Part shown: in pieces, positions 51,652 to 61,119 of the stretch
How positions within the stretch are numbered: the first letter of the stretch is position 1
Layout of the letters: each line of letters starts with the position of its first letter
Assembly (NCBI RefSeq): GCF_030271515.1
Contig: NZ_JASCXI010000002.1
Coordinates: forward strand, 434,001-498,000
Length of the DNA: 64,000 nt
Reading direction: 5' to 3'
Origin: Erythrobacter oryzae
GTDB taxonomy: Bacteria > Pseudomonadota > Alphaproteobacteria > Sphingomonadales > Sphingomonadaceae
Position numbers and translations under genes: made by a program
The notes under the pieces: generated by a model
Seen by the model: only the letters and a program-made list of their open reading frames with translations
Database searches by the model: none
Told to the model about the DNA's origin: nothing

Positions 51652-54600
51652 ATGACCGCACGCCCCGCCATGATCCGCTCCGCCTTCGCGCTCACCGCTG
51701 TTGCGGCGCTGGGGGCAAGCCTTGCCGCCGGGCCCGGCGCGGCCCGCACCGAGACAGGCACCAGCCTCGCGCTGCGCGACACCTTCCCGATCGGCTCCAA
51801 CGGGCTGTGCGAGGCGCAGATCCTCCCGCCCGAGCCCGGCGCGGGGCTGTTCGACCGGCGCTATTCGGTGATCTGCCGCGATGCCGCCGCGCCCGTCGGC
51901 ACGCTGTGGGTGCTGAAGCCCAAGGCCGGCGAGGCCCCCGGCCCGGCGCGCTTCGCCGGTGCCGATGCCGATTGCCGTGGCAATGCGGCCAAGCCCGGCG
52001 AGGCGCTCCCCGGCCTTGCCGCAGTCGAGCGATTGGGGTGCAAGCGCGCAGGCTCGATCCTCGCGACCGACCTTCTGATCGGCAACCGCGCGGGCCGTAC
52101 CTATGCCGCCGCGGGCCTTGCCGTCTATGCCAAGGCGCTGGAGCTCGGCATCGCCTCGCTCGCCAGCGACGAGGTCGTGCCCGGCACGGTCGAGATCCCG
52201 CTCACCAGCACCACCGATGCCATCGCCTTCGCGCGCCAGCAGGCCGAAGCGATCGCCGCCGACCAGGCGCTGGTCGAGGCCTATCGCCGCAGCAATGCGG
52301 GCGACTTCGCCGAAGCGGCCGAGTTCTTCGCGGTCTCGGCTTCGGCGCTGTCCGGCCCCGGAGCGGCCGAGGCGCAGCTCAACACCGCGCTCCAGCAATC
52401 CAATCTCGGCAGCTTCGCCGAGGCGCGCCGCATGTTCGCCGGCACCCGCGCGGCGAGTGCGGGCAGCCCGGTGCTTGCCCGGATGCAGCGCAATTACGAG
52501 GCGATGGACGCCTTGAACCAGCGTCAGCCCGCCCGCGCATTGGCGCTGCTCGATGCCCCGCTCGCGACCGAATTCGGCGGCGTGGACGAGGTGCGCGCGC
52601 TCACCATCGGCAACGCGCTCGCCGGCCAGCTGGCGAGCGAGAGCGGGCGGATCACGGGCGAATACTCGCTCAGCCTCACCCCGCTCGAACGCGCGCGGCT
52701 GCTCGATGGCCAGCACGATTACCTCAAGGCCACGGTGCTGCGCCAGCTTGGCCGCGGCGCCGAGGCCCCGGCGCTGCTTGCCTCGGCCGAGCGCGGCTTT
52801 GCCGAAGTGCGCGATGGCCGGGTGGTCTCGGTCGCATGGCTGCGCGGGCAGGTGCTGGGCGAACTCGCCGACGTCGCCGAACGCAGCGGCCAGCTCGCCG
52901 AGGCCGAACGGCTCCACCAGCAGGCGATCGGCCTGCTCGGCACGATCTACCCCGGCTCGCCTGCGCTCGGCAGCGCGCGTGCGCAGCTGGCCGGGCTCTA
53001 TGCCCGCAGCAACCGGCAGGGCGAGGCGCTGGCGATCTACCGCGACATTATCGGCGATGCCAAGGGCCGCCCGCTGCCCTCGCTGCGTTCGGTGATGACG
53101 CCCTATTTCACGCTGCTGACCGACAAGACTGCGGGGATCGGCACCACCGAGGCGGCCGCCGACGTCTTCCTCGCCAGCCAGCTGCTCCAGCGCCCGGGCC
53201 TCGCGCAGACGCAGGCGGCGCTCGCCCGCGAACTGTCCGAAGGCACCGACGAGGCCGCGCAGCTGTTCCGCACCGCCACCAATCTCGGGCGCGGGATCGA
53301 ACAGCAGCGCGTCTCGCTGCTCGAGCTCGAAAGCCTGCCCGAGGCGCAGACCCGGCTCGCCGACCAGATCGCCGAGCGGCGCACCCGGCTCGGCCAGCTC
53401 GAACAGCAGCAGGCCGAGGTGCTGGCGCGGCTCGCCGCCTATCCGCGCTACCGCGCGGTCGCGGGCGATGCGATCAGCCTTGCCGACCTACAGGCCGTGC
53501 TCGGCGAGGGCGAGGCCTATGTGAAGCTGGTGACGCTCGAGAGCGATACCTATGTGCTCTACGCCACCCGCGACGGTGCCAAGGTATGGCGCGCCGATGC
53601 GACCCCGCGCCAGCTCGAAACCCTCGTGACCCAGATCCGCGAGAGCATCGCGGTGGTCGAGGGCGGGCAGGTCAACACCTATCCCTTCGACATCGCGGGC
53701 GCGCGCGAGCTCTATGTGCGCCTGTTCGCGCCGGTCGCGGACGACCTGCCGAGGCTGAAGCATCTGGTGTTCGAACCCGACGGCGCGATGCTCAAGCTGC
53801 CGGCCAACCTGCTCGTCACCGACGATGTGAGCGTCGCCGCCTATCGGGCGCGGACGGCGGCAAAGGGCGCGGACGAATACGACTTCCGCGGCACGAAGTG
53901 GCTCGGGCGCAGCACGCAGATCAGCACCTCGGTCGGCCCCTCGGCGTTCCGCGATGTGCGTGCGGCGCGGCCCTCGGACGGCAAGCGCGCCTATCTCGGC
54001 CTTGGCGAGAACACCCCGATCGGCACCGCCAGTCCGGGAGCCTCGCGGGTGCGCGCGGCGTTCGAAGCGGGCGAGCGCTGCACCTGGTCGCCCAATGTCT
54101 GGGCCAACCCGATCAAGGCGAAGGAACTGCGCGAGGCCGCAGCCCGCTTCGACGGCAGCGCGCAGGTGCTGACGGGCGCGGCCTTTACCGACACGGGCGT
54201 TGCGAGCCTGCCCGACCTCGCCGAATTCCGCATCCTCCACTTCGCCACCCACGGCCTCGTCACCGCGCCGCAGCCCGGCTGCGCGCCGCGCCCGGCGCTG
54301 CTGACCAGCTTCGACAATGCCGCAGGCTCGGACGGCCTCCTCAGCTTCGCCGAGATCTTCGATCTTCGCATCGATGCCGATCTCGTGATCCTCTCGGCCT
54401 GCGACACCGCGGGCAGCGCCACGGTCGGCGCGGCGCGTGAGGCGGGGGTGAGGAGCGGCGGCGAATTCGCGCTCGACGGGCTGGTGCGTGCCTTCGTGGG
54501 CGCGGGCGGGCGCACGGTGCTCGCCAGCCACTGGCCGGTGCCCGACGATTTCGACGCCACCGGGCGGCTGGTGGGCGGGCTGTTCGCCGAGGACGGGCGC

Positions 54601-54723
54601 AGCACGGCCGAGGCGCTGCGCAACTCGCAGCTCGCGCTGATGGACGATGCTGAGACCTCGCACCCGTTCTACTGGTCGGCCTTCGCGGTCGTCGGCGACG
54701 GCGCGGCGCGTCTGGCGCGCTGA
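51652..54723 (+). CDS. Exported CHAT-domain protein with TPR-like repeats
   Basis: 1023 residues. Caspase-like CHAT peptidase domain at the C-terminus: catalytic His867 in ILHFATHG and Cys917 in VILSACDTAG, and a final SHPFYWSAFAVVG. The middle (about 200-500) is helical, with TPR-like alanine-rich repeats, and about 540-610 looks coiled-coil. The N-terminus has a signal peptide (MTARPAMIRSAFALTAVAAL...GPGAA), so it acts outside the cytoplasm. ATG 51652 follows GGAGGA and overlaps the end of tpsA spacing by 1 bp. It may process or anchor the TpsA fibre; this is inferred from synteny like that known in cyanobacteria. Confidence 0.88.
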   Translation: MTARPAMIRSAFALTAVAALGASLAAGPGAARTETGTSLALRDTFPIGSNGLCEAQILPPEPGAGLFDRRYSVICRDAAAPVGTLWVLKPKAGEAPGPARFAGADADCRGNAAKPGEALPGLAAVERLGCKRAGSILATDLLIGNRAGRTYAAAGLAVYAKALELGIASLASDEVVPGTVEIPLTSTTDAIAFARQQAEAIAADQALVEAYRRSNAGDFAEAAEFFAVSASALSGPGAAEAQLNTALQQSNLGSFAEARRMFAGTRAASAGSPVLARMQRNYEAMDALNQRQPARALALLDAPLATEFGGVDEVRALTIGNALAGQLASESGRITGEYSLSLTPLERARLLDGQHDYLKATVLRQLGRGAEAPALLASAERGFAEVRDGRVVSVAWLRGQVLGELADVAERSGQLAEAERLHQQAIGLLGTIYPGSPALGSARAQLAGLYARSNRQGEALAIYRDIIGDAKGRPLPSLRSVMTPYFTLLTDKTAGIGTTEAAADVFLASQLLQRPGLAQTQAALARELSEGTDEAAQLFRTATNLGRGIEQQRVSLLELESLPEAQTRLADQIAERRTRLGQLEQQQAEVLARLAAYPRYRAVAGDAISLADLQAVLGEGEAYVKLVTLESDTYVLYATRDGAKVWRADATPRQLETLVTQIRESIAVVEGGQVNTYPFDIAGARELYVRLFAPVADDLPRLKHLVFEPDGAMLKLPANLLVTDDVSVAAYRARTAAKGADEYDFRGTKWLGRSTQISTSVGPSAFRDVRAARPSDGKRAYLGLGENTPIGTASPGASRVRAAFEAGERCTWSPNVWANPIKAKELREAAARFDGSAQVLTGAAFTDTGVASLPDLAEFRILHFATHGLVTAPQPGCAPRPALLTSFDNAAGSDGLLSFAEIFDLRIDADLVILSACDTAGSATVGAAREAGVRSGGEFALDGLVRAFVGAGGRTVLASHWPVPDDFDATGRLVGGLFAEDGRSTAEALRNSQLALMDDAETSHPFYWSAFAVVGDGAARLAR

Positions 54724-54759
54724 GCGCTGCCGGGGGCGGGGCGCGGCGAGGCGAGGGCG

Positions 54760-56823
54760 ATGGACAAGACGGTGCAGACCCGCCGCGATTCATCGCTTGT
54801 CGGCCGCCTCGCGCGGCTCTGGCGCTTCATCCGCGAGGCGGGCACCGTCCAGCTGGGCCTGACCGTCATGCTGATGTGCGTGGCGATCTTCATCGCGCGC
54901 TACAGCTGGGCTCTGCCCGGCGGCATCATCGCCACCCCGCTCACCAGCGAGGCCGAGCGCGCGCTCTACGACCTCAGGGCCTATTACGCCGCCGATCTGG
55001 TCGAGGAGGACAAGCGCGTCGTGCTGGTGGTCTATACCGACCAGACCCTGATCGCTGCACGCAAGCGCTCGCCGCTCGATCGCGGCCTGCTCGCCAGGAC
55101 CCTGCGCACGCTCGACACCTTCGAGCCCAAGGCGATCGGGATCGACATCCTGTTCGACCAGCCGCAGGACGAGGACGAGGAACTGATCGCCGCGCTGCGC
55201 GAGATGAAGGCCCCTGTGGCGGTGGCCTATGCCGCCACGGCGACCAACCCGGACGATATCGAATACGAACAGCAGCAATTCCTCGAGGGGTTCATGGCGC
55301 GGCTCGAGGGCAGCAATGCGCGTCCCGCGAGCATCCGGCTCGACAACACCTTCGGCGCCACCCGCGTGTGGCCCAAGATCGTGCCGGGCCTGCCGCCGCT
55401 GCTCGGCCGCGTGATGCTCGCCGAGGCGGGGGAGCCAGCCACCGCCTTCGAAGGCTATCAGGGGGCGATCGATTACCGGCGGGCCAAGTACGAGGATTCG
55501 GTGCTGTTCCCGCCCGCCCAGATCGACCTTTTCGTCAACCCCGATCCGGAAATCCTGCCGTTCCTCAGGGAGCAGTTTTCGGGCAAGTACATCCTGATCG
55601 GCGGCGACATCGTCGATTATGACCGGGTCGAGACGACCTTCACCTCGATCAACGGCGAAGTGCCCGCAGGGATAGCGGTCCATGCCGAGATCATTTCCCA
55701 GATGCTCGACGGCCGCAAGCTCCAGCCGATCCCGGGTTGGATTCTGTGGTCGATGGCGATCCTGGTGGTGATCATCGCGGTCCTGAGCGCGCTGCTCGAA
55801 TGGCCCGCGCGCCGCCTTGCGCTGTTCGGCATTGCTCAGCTGTTCTTCTTCCAGGGCATGCCCTTCTATCTGCAGGTGCGCAACGTCGACACCTACGGCC
55901 TGCCGGCCATCGGCTGGCTGATCGGGTGGATCATCGTCTTCACCGCCGTCACCGTGACCGCGCGCGCTTCGGGGGCCGCGCAGCGCAATTTCGCCACCGG
56001 AGCGCTCGGCAAATACATCCCGCGCGACATTGCCCAGGCGATCATCGATAAGCCAGAACTGCTCAGCCTCGGGGGCGAGAAGCGCGAGATCTTTGTTCTG
56101 TTCAGCGACCTCGAGGGCTTCACCAAGATGAGCCACGCGATCGCGCCGGAAATGGTCGCCAAGTTGCTCAACCGCTATCTCGACATGCTCAGCCAGGTGG
56201 TGCTCGATCACGGTGGGGTGATCGACAAGTTCGTCGGCGATGCGGTGGTCGCCTTCTGGGGCGCGCCGATCAGTCGGCCCGACGACGGCAACCGCGCCGC
56301 GCGCGCGGGCTATGCGATGTGGCAGGCGGGCGAGGCCTTCCGTGCCGAGGTCGCGGCGATGGACCCGGACCTGCCGAGGATCGGCAAGACCCGCGTGGGC
56401 CTCCATTTCGGCGAGGCGGTGATCGGCAATTTCGGCGGGGCGACGCGCATCCAGTACACGGCGCTGGGCGATTCGATGAACACCGCCGCGCGACTCGAAG
56501 CGGCCAACAAGGCGCTCGGTTCGAGCGTAATGGCAAGCCGCGAATTCGCCGAGGCCTCGGGCCTCGAATGGTGGCGGCCGATGGGCCGGGTGCGGCTGCG
56601 CGGCCGCGCGCGGCCGGTCGATCTGTTTGAACCTGCACCCGATTTTCCGGCGGAAGACCGCGCGCGCCTCGCAGAGGCGAGCGCGCTTGCGGCGACCGAT
56701 CCGGCCGCCGCGCGCGCGCTGGCCGAGGCGGTCGCGGCTCGCCATCCCGATGATTCAGCGCTAGGCAATCTCGCCCGGCGCATGGCAGCAATCGATGAAG
56801 GAGGAACCTATGTTCTCGAATAG
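54760..56823 (+). CDS. CHASE2-domain adenylate cyclase (class III)
   Basis: 687 residues. One N-terminal membrane helix, an extracytoplasmic CHASE2 sensor (about 50-320, with PKAIGIDILFDQPQDEDEELIAAL), three membrane helices (about 325-415), then a class III cyclase domain. Its metal-binding Asp residues are in FVLFSDLEGFTKMSH and DKFVGDAVVAFWG, and YTALGDSMNTAARLE is the nucleotide motif with the Asp expected for ATP. It would make cAMP in response to an outside signal. Starts 36 bp after the CHAT gene; its end overlaps the next gene by 14 bp. Confidence 0.9.
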   Translation: MDKTVQTRRDSSLVGRLARLWRFIREAGTVQLGLTVMLMCVAIFIARYSWALPGGIIATPLTSEAERALYDLRAYYAADLVEEDKRVVLVVYTDQTLIAARKRSPLDRGLLARTLRTLDTFEPKAIGIDILFDQPQDEDEELIAALREMKAPVAVAYAATATNPDDIEYEQQQFLEGFMARLEGSNARPASIRLDNTFGATRVWPKIVPGLPPLLGRVMLAEAGEPATAFEGYQGAIDYRRAKYEDSVLFPPAQIDLFVNPDPEILPFLREQFSGKYILIGGDIVDYDRVETTFTSINGEVPAGIAVHAEIISQMLDGRKLQPIPGWILWSMAILVVIIAVLSALLEWPARRLALFGIAQLFFFQGMPFYLQVRNVDTYGLPAIGWLIGWIIVFTAVTVTARASGAAQRNFATGALGKYIPRDIAQAIIDKPELLSLGGEKREIFVLFSDLEGFTKMSHAIAPEMVAKLLNRYLDMLSQVVLDHGGVIDKFVGDAVVAFWGAPISRPDDGNRAARAGYAMWQAGEAFRAEVAAMDPDLPRIGKTRVGLHFGEAVIGNFGGATRIQYTALGDSMNTAARLEAANKALGSSVMASREFAEASGLEWWRPMGRVRLRGRARPVDLFEPAPDFPAEDRARLAEASALAATDPAAARALAEAVAARHPDDSALGNLARRMAAIDEGGTYVLE

Positions 56824-57559
56824 CATCAAGCAGCGTCTGACGGCACTGGCACTGGCAGGGGCGGCGCTGGCGCTGCCCACAGCGGCGATGGCGGGGGTGG
56901 TGGTCAAGTCCACCGGGCCCTCGGCAACCCGCTACCCGGTCGGCTCCAAGGTCGACGACAACGCCACGATCACCCTGAAGGCGGGCGATGTCATCACCGT
57001 GCTCACCGCCAACGGCACGCGCGTCATCAAGGGCGCGGGCACCTTCCGCGTCGGCGACCGCCCGCAGGTCGCCGCCGACCGCTTCGCCTCCCTGACCCGC
57101 AAGCGCGCCGCCACCCGCGTGCGCACCGGGGCGGTGCGCGGCGAACCGGCCGAGGGCAATCCGACCAACCCCAGCCTGTGGTATGTCGATGTCACCCGCT
57201 CAGGCACGGTGTGCCTCTATGACCTTGCCACGGTGCGCCTGTGGCGGCCGGGCGCGCCCGACACCATCACCTACCGCATGTTCAACCGCGAGAACGGCAC
57301 CTCGGTCGATGTCACCTTCGACGAGACGGTGACGGTCGCTGCGCTCGATCCGACGCGCCTGCCGATCGTCGAAGGCGCGCCCTACTCCATCACCGGGCCC
57401 GACAACGCGACCAGCGCGCAGGTCAGCTTCGTGCTGCTCCAGGGCGATTTCGAGGCACCCGACACGCTCGCCGAGGCGCTGATCGCCAAGGGCTGCTCGG
57501 TGCAGCTCGACCTGCTCGCCTCCGGGCTCGAGGCCGACGCGGAGGCGAGCGGCCTGTGA
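56810..57559 (+). CDS. Small exported protein of unknown function linked to the CHASE2 cyclase
   Basis: 249 residues. Signal peptide ending PTAAMA; then VVKSTGPSATRYPVGSKVDDNATITLKAGDVITVL, which looks like a short beta-rich FecR/SH3-like segment, and a second beta domain with two Cys (TVCLYDL and KGCSVQLD) that could form a disulfide. ATG 56810 has the strongest ribosome site of the region (AAGGAGGA) inside the end of the cyclase gene. Tight coupling suggests it is a periplasmic partner or ligand-binding protein of the CHASE2 sensor (inferred). Confidence 0.7.
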   Translation: MFSNSIKQRLTALALAGAALALPTAAMAGVVVKSTGPSATRYPVGSKVDDNATITLKAGDVITVLTANGTRVIKGAGTFRVGDRPQVAADRFASLTRKRAATRVRTGAVRGEPAEGNPTNPSLWYVDVTRSGTVCLYDLATVRLWRPGAPDTITYRMFNRENGTSVDVTFDETVTVAALDPTRLPIVEGAPYSITGPDNATSAQVSFVLLQGDFEAPDTLAEALIAKGCSVQLDLLASGLEADAEASGL

Positions 57560-57763
57560 ACTTGAGCGCACGGCCTGCCGATTGCCTGTTGCATCGCGGG
57601 CCCAAGCTTGGGAGAAGGGGGCAGGGGTCGGCCTGACGGGGGAATCGGGACGCGGTGGACGACGGGGTTCTTGCAACAAGGTGGCAGTCGTCGCGCGGGG
57701 GCGCGCGGTTTGCCGTGCAAGGGTCCGGCAGGGCCGGGTGACGGGCATCTCGGGGGGGATGGG

Positions 57764-59161
57764 ATGAGACGAATTCTGGCGGATATGATCGCTGGCTGCG
57801 GGGCACGGGGTGCCTCGCGCCGCCTGCTTGCGCGCCTCGCTGCCGTGCTGGCGCTGGTGGCGGTCTATCCGGTCTCGACCGCGCTGGGTGGCGGCACCTT
57901 CGAGGGCGTGGCGACCTGCGCAGGCTCTACCTGCCACGGCCGCGCCGAAGGCAACGGCGCGGTGGTCCGGCAGGACGAGATCGCGACCTGGCAGGAACCT
58001 TCCTCGCCCAGCGGCGCACACAGCCGCGCCTATGCCGTCCTCGGCGGGCGGCGCGGCCAGCAGATCGCCGCGAGCCTCGGTCTCGGCAACGCGCAATCCG
58101 CGCCCGCCTGTCTCGGCTGCCATGCCACCAATGCCCCTGCAGGCGCGCGCGGGTCGAAATTCACGCTGAACGACGGGGTCGGTTGCGAGAGCTGCCACGG
58201 CGCGTCGGGCGGCACCTGGCTCGCGGAGCACTATGCCCTGCCCGCCACCCATGCCTCGAACATTGCCGCGGGCCTCACCCCGCTCGACAATCCCAAGGCG
58301 CGCGCGGGCGTGTGCCTCGATTGCCATTACGGCTCGGACAAGCCCGGCCAGTTCGTCACCCACGCGATGATGGCCGCGGGCCACCCGCGCGTGTCTTTCG
58401 AGCTCGATCTGTTCAGCGCGCTCCAGCAGCACCACCAGATCGACGGGGATTACGTGGCGCGCAAGGGCAGCCCCAGTTCGGTGCGGTTCTGGGCGGTGGG
58501 GCAGGCCGAGGCCGTGCGCCGCTCGACCAGCCTCTTCGCCCAGCCCCGGCTCGGCTACGAGGGCGCCTTCCCGCAGTTCTACTTCCTCGATTGCCACTCG
58601 TGCCACCGCACCATCGCCGACGGCCCGCAAAGGAAGCTCACCTTCGAGACCAATCCCGGCCGCCCGATCCCCTTCGGCAACCCGCCCTTCAACGACGAGA
58701 ACATGATCATGCTCTCGGCGGTAGCGGGCGTGCTGGTGCCGGGCGAGGCGGCGAAGTTCCAGGCCGCCGCGCGCGACTTCCACAAGGCCTTCGGCGCAGG
58801 CCCCGCCGAGGCGCGCACCGCCGCGCAGGCGCTCGCGAGCCGCGCCGGGGCACTGTCCGAGGCGCTTTCGGGCCGCTCCTACAGCGATGCCGACGCCTTC
58901 CGGATCATCGCGATGATCTCCGGCGAGGCGACCGCGCCGCGCTTTACCGACTATGCCGGATCGGTGCAGGCGGTGATGGCGGTCGACACGCTGCTCAATG
59001 CCCTCGTGCGTGAGGGCCGGGTGACGCAGGGTGCCGCGGCGGGAATCCGCGGCGACATCGCGCGCGCCTACAAGGCGGTGGAGGAGCCCAATGCCTACCG
59101 CCCGGCCGATTTCCGCGCCGCGCTGAAGGCGGCGGCAGGCGCGATCGGAAGGCTGCAATAG
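57764..59161 (+). CDS. Multihaem cytochrome c (c554-like)
   Basis: 465 residues, exported (hydrophobic LLARLAAVLALVAVYPV near the start). Four CXXCH haem sites (CLGCH, CESCH, CLDCH, CHSCH) and one CX4CH (CAGSTCH). Distal His ligands are plausible in EHYALPATHAS and THAMMAAGHPR. This is the layout of cytochrome c554-type electron carriers. ATG 57764 follows GGGGGGGAT. The 204-bp gap before it contains a 12-bp palindrome CCCAAGCTTGGG and no gene, so a promoter may lie there. It begins a run of four tightly packed genes. Confidence 0.88.
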   Translation: MRRILADMIAGCGARGASRRLLARLAAVLALVAVYPVSTALGGGTFEGVATCAGSTCHGRAEGNGAVVRQDEIATWQEPSSPSGAHSRAYAVLGGRRGQQIAASLGLGNAQSAPACLGCHATNAPAGARGSKFTLNDGVGCESCHGASGGTWLAEHYALPATHASNIAAGLTPLDNPKARAGVCLDCHYGSDKPGQFVTHAMMAAGHPRVSFELDLFSALQQHHQIDGDYVARKGSPSSVRFWAVGQAEAVRRSTSLFAQPRLGYEGAFPQFYFLDCHSCHRTIADGPQRKLTFETNPGRPIPFGNPPFNDENMIMLSAVAGVLVPGEAAKFQAAARDFHKAFGAGPAEARTAAQALASRAGALSEALSGRSYSDADAFRIIAMISGEATAPRFTDYAGSVQAVMAVDTLLNALVREGRVTQGAAAGIRGDIARAYKAVEEPNAYRPADFRAALKAAAGAIGRLQ

Positions 59162-59163
59162 GG

Positions 59164-61116
59164 ATGCGGGGGGGGATCACCACCTTCTGGCTGGCCGCGA
59201 GCGCGCTGGTGCTCGCCTCCTGCGGGGGCGGGGGCCCTTCGAGCAGTGGCGGCGCGACCGGCGGCGGCCCTGCGCCCACGCCCACCCCGCCGCCTGCCGG
59301 ACAGGTCTTCTCCGTGCCTGCTGCCGAGAGCCTCTCGAGCGCCGAAGTCGGCACGATCATCGCCCAGGCCGCCGCCGAGGCGCGCGCGCGCAATGTCGCG
59401 GCGACCATCGCGGTGACCGACCGGGTCGGCAATGTGCTCGGGGTGTTCGCCATGCCCGGCGCGGCGGCGAATGCGCAGATTCCGCCCGCGCGCGACGGCA
59501 CCAGCCGCGATGCGCAGGGTCTCACCATCCCGAGTGCGGGCGCCGCGATCGCCAAGGCGATCACCGGGGCTTATCTGTCAAGCGGCGGCAACGCCTTCTC
59601 GAGCCGCACCGCCAGCTTCATCGTCCAGGAGCACTTCCCGCCCGCACCGACCACCGCGGGGCTGGAGAGCGGCCCGCTGTTCGGGGTGCAGTTCAGCCAG
59701 CTGCCCTGTTCCGACCTTTCCGCGCGCGCCTCGGACGGGCTGATCGGCCCCAAGCGATCGCCGCTGGGTCTGGCGGCGGACCCGGGCGGCTTCCCGCTCT
59801 ACCAGAACGGCGTGGTCGTCGGCGGGATCGGGGTGATCGCCGACGGGACCTACGGCTTCGACCCCAACGTGCTCGACCGCGACACCGACGTCGACGAGGC
59901 GATCGCGCTCGCCGGCACGGTCGGCTTCGAGGCTCCGGTGAGCATCCGCGCCGACCGCATCACCGCCGACGGCACGGCGCTGCGCTATACCGATGTCGAA
60001 TATCCGCAACTGAGCGCGGTCGCGGGGGCGAGCTTCGCCTCGACCGCCGGGGCGCTGGTGCCGGTGACCGGCTATTATACCGGCGCGGGTCTGCTGGCGG
60101 GCGCGACCTACGGCACCGAGGCCTCGGGCATCCGCGCCTCGACCACGAGCGAATTCGCGAACCGCGATGCCTTCGTGCTCTCGAACGGGGCGGGGGCGAA
60201 CCGCTACCCTGTGCGCGCCGCGACCGATGCGGGCGATGTCGCCAGTCCGATCACCGCCGCCGAGGCCCGCGTGATCCTCGAAGAAGCCTTCGCGGTCATG
60301 AGCCGCGCGCGGGCACAGATCCGCCAGCCGCTGGACAGCCGCGCGCAGGTGACGATCAGTCTTGTCGATACGCGGGGGCAGGTTCTGGGCCTCGTGCGAT
60401 CGCCCGATGCGCCGATCTTCGGGATCGACGTGAGCTTGCAGAAGGCGCGCACCGCCAATTTCTTCTCCGGCAGCTTCGCCGCCGCCGAATTGTCGGCAGC
60501 GCCGGGCGAGGTGCCGCAATTCGTCACAAGGTTGCGCAGCTTCCTCGGCGATCCGGCGGCGCTGACCGGCAACTTCGCCTTTTCGGACCGCGCGCACGGC
60601 AACCTCTCGCGGCCCTACTTCCCCGATGGCGAGGTGGGCCAGCCCAACGGGCCCTTCTCGCGCCCGATCCAGCAGTTCAGCCCCTTCTCGACCGGGCTGC
60701 AATCGGCGCTGATCGTGGGCAACCTCGCGCAGCACCTCGGTTTCGTGACCGGTGCGAGCGCGCAGGATACGCCGCGTGCTTGCACGGGACTGCCGAACAC
60801 CGCCGCAGGTACGCCGCGGCTGGCGAATGGCATCCAGATCTTCCCTGGATCGGTCCCGGTCTACCGCAACGGGGTGCTGGTCGGAGGCATCGGCGTTTCG
60901 GGCGACGGGATCGATCAGGACGACATGATCAGCTTCCTCGGCCTCAACAACGGCGCGGTCCGTGCAGGCGGAGGGCTGGGCAATGCGCCCGCCGCGATCC
61001 GCTCTGACCGGATCGTGGTGCAGGTCGGCAGCCGCCAGGTGCGGCTACGCTACGTCAACTGCCCGTTCGCGCCGTTCATCGGCAGCAGCGAGCAGAACGT
61101 GTGTCAGGGGCTCTAG
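59164..61116 (+). CDS. Lipoprotein with two GlcG/HbpS haem-binding domains
   Basis: 650 residues. Lipobox LVLASCGG, a Gly/Ser/Pro/Thr linker (about 21-47), then tandem domains of the GlcG/HbpS family: each has an SLSSAEV.. or PITAAEAR.. helix, a VTDRVGNVLGVF or LVDTRGQVLGLV strand, and GGIGVIADG or GGIGVSGDG in the last third. Start 2 bp after the cytochrome stop. HbpS-type domains bind haem, often as redox sensors or storage. Anchored in the outer membrane or periplasm beside multihaem cytochromes, it may donate or bind haem (inferred). Confidence 0.8.
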   Translation: MRGGITTFWLAASALVLASCGGGGPSSSGGATGGGPAPTPTPPPAGQVFSVPAAESLSSAEVGTIIAQAAAEARARNVAATIAVTDRVGNVLGVFAMPGAAANAQIPPARDGTSRDAQGLTIPSAGAAIAKAITGAYLSSGGNAFSSRTASFIVQEHFPPAPTTAGLESGPLFGVQFSQLPCSDLSARASDGLIGPKRSPLGLAADPGGFPLYQNGVVVGGIGVIADGTYGFDPNVLDRDTDVDEAIALAGTVGFEAPVSIRADRITADGTALRYTDVEYPQLSAVAGASFASTAGALVPVTGYYTGAGLLAGATYGTEASGIRASTTSEFANRDAFVLSNGAGANRYPVRAATDAGDVASPITAAEARVILEEAFAVMSRARAQIRQPLDSRAQVTISLVDTRGQVLGLVRSPDAPIFGIDVSLQKARTANFFSGSFAAAELSAAPGEVPQFVTRLRSFLGDPAALTGNFAFSDRAHGNLSRPYFPDGEVGQPNGPFSRPIQQFSPFSTGLQSALIVGNLAQHLGFVTGASAQDTPRACTGLPNTAAGTPRLANGIQIFPGSVPVYRNGVLVGGIGVSGDGIDQDDMISFLGLNNGAVRAGGGLGNAPAAIRSDRIVVQVGSRQVRLRYVNCPFAPFIGSSEQNVCQGL

Positions 61117-61119
61117 CCG

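Noticed and set aside
57601..57612. Palindrome CCCAAGCTTGGG before the cytochrome operon as an operator
   Set aside because: A single short perfect palindrome without a second copy or a nearby regulator gene is weak evidence, so it is mentioned only in the cytochrome entry.
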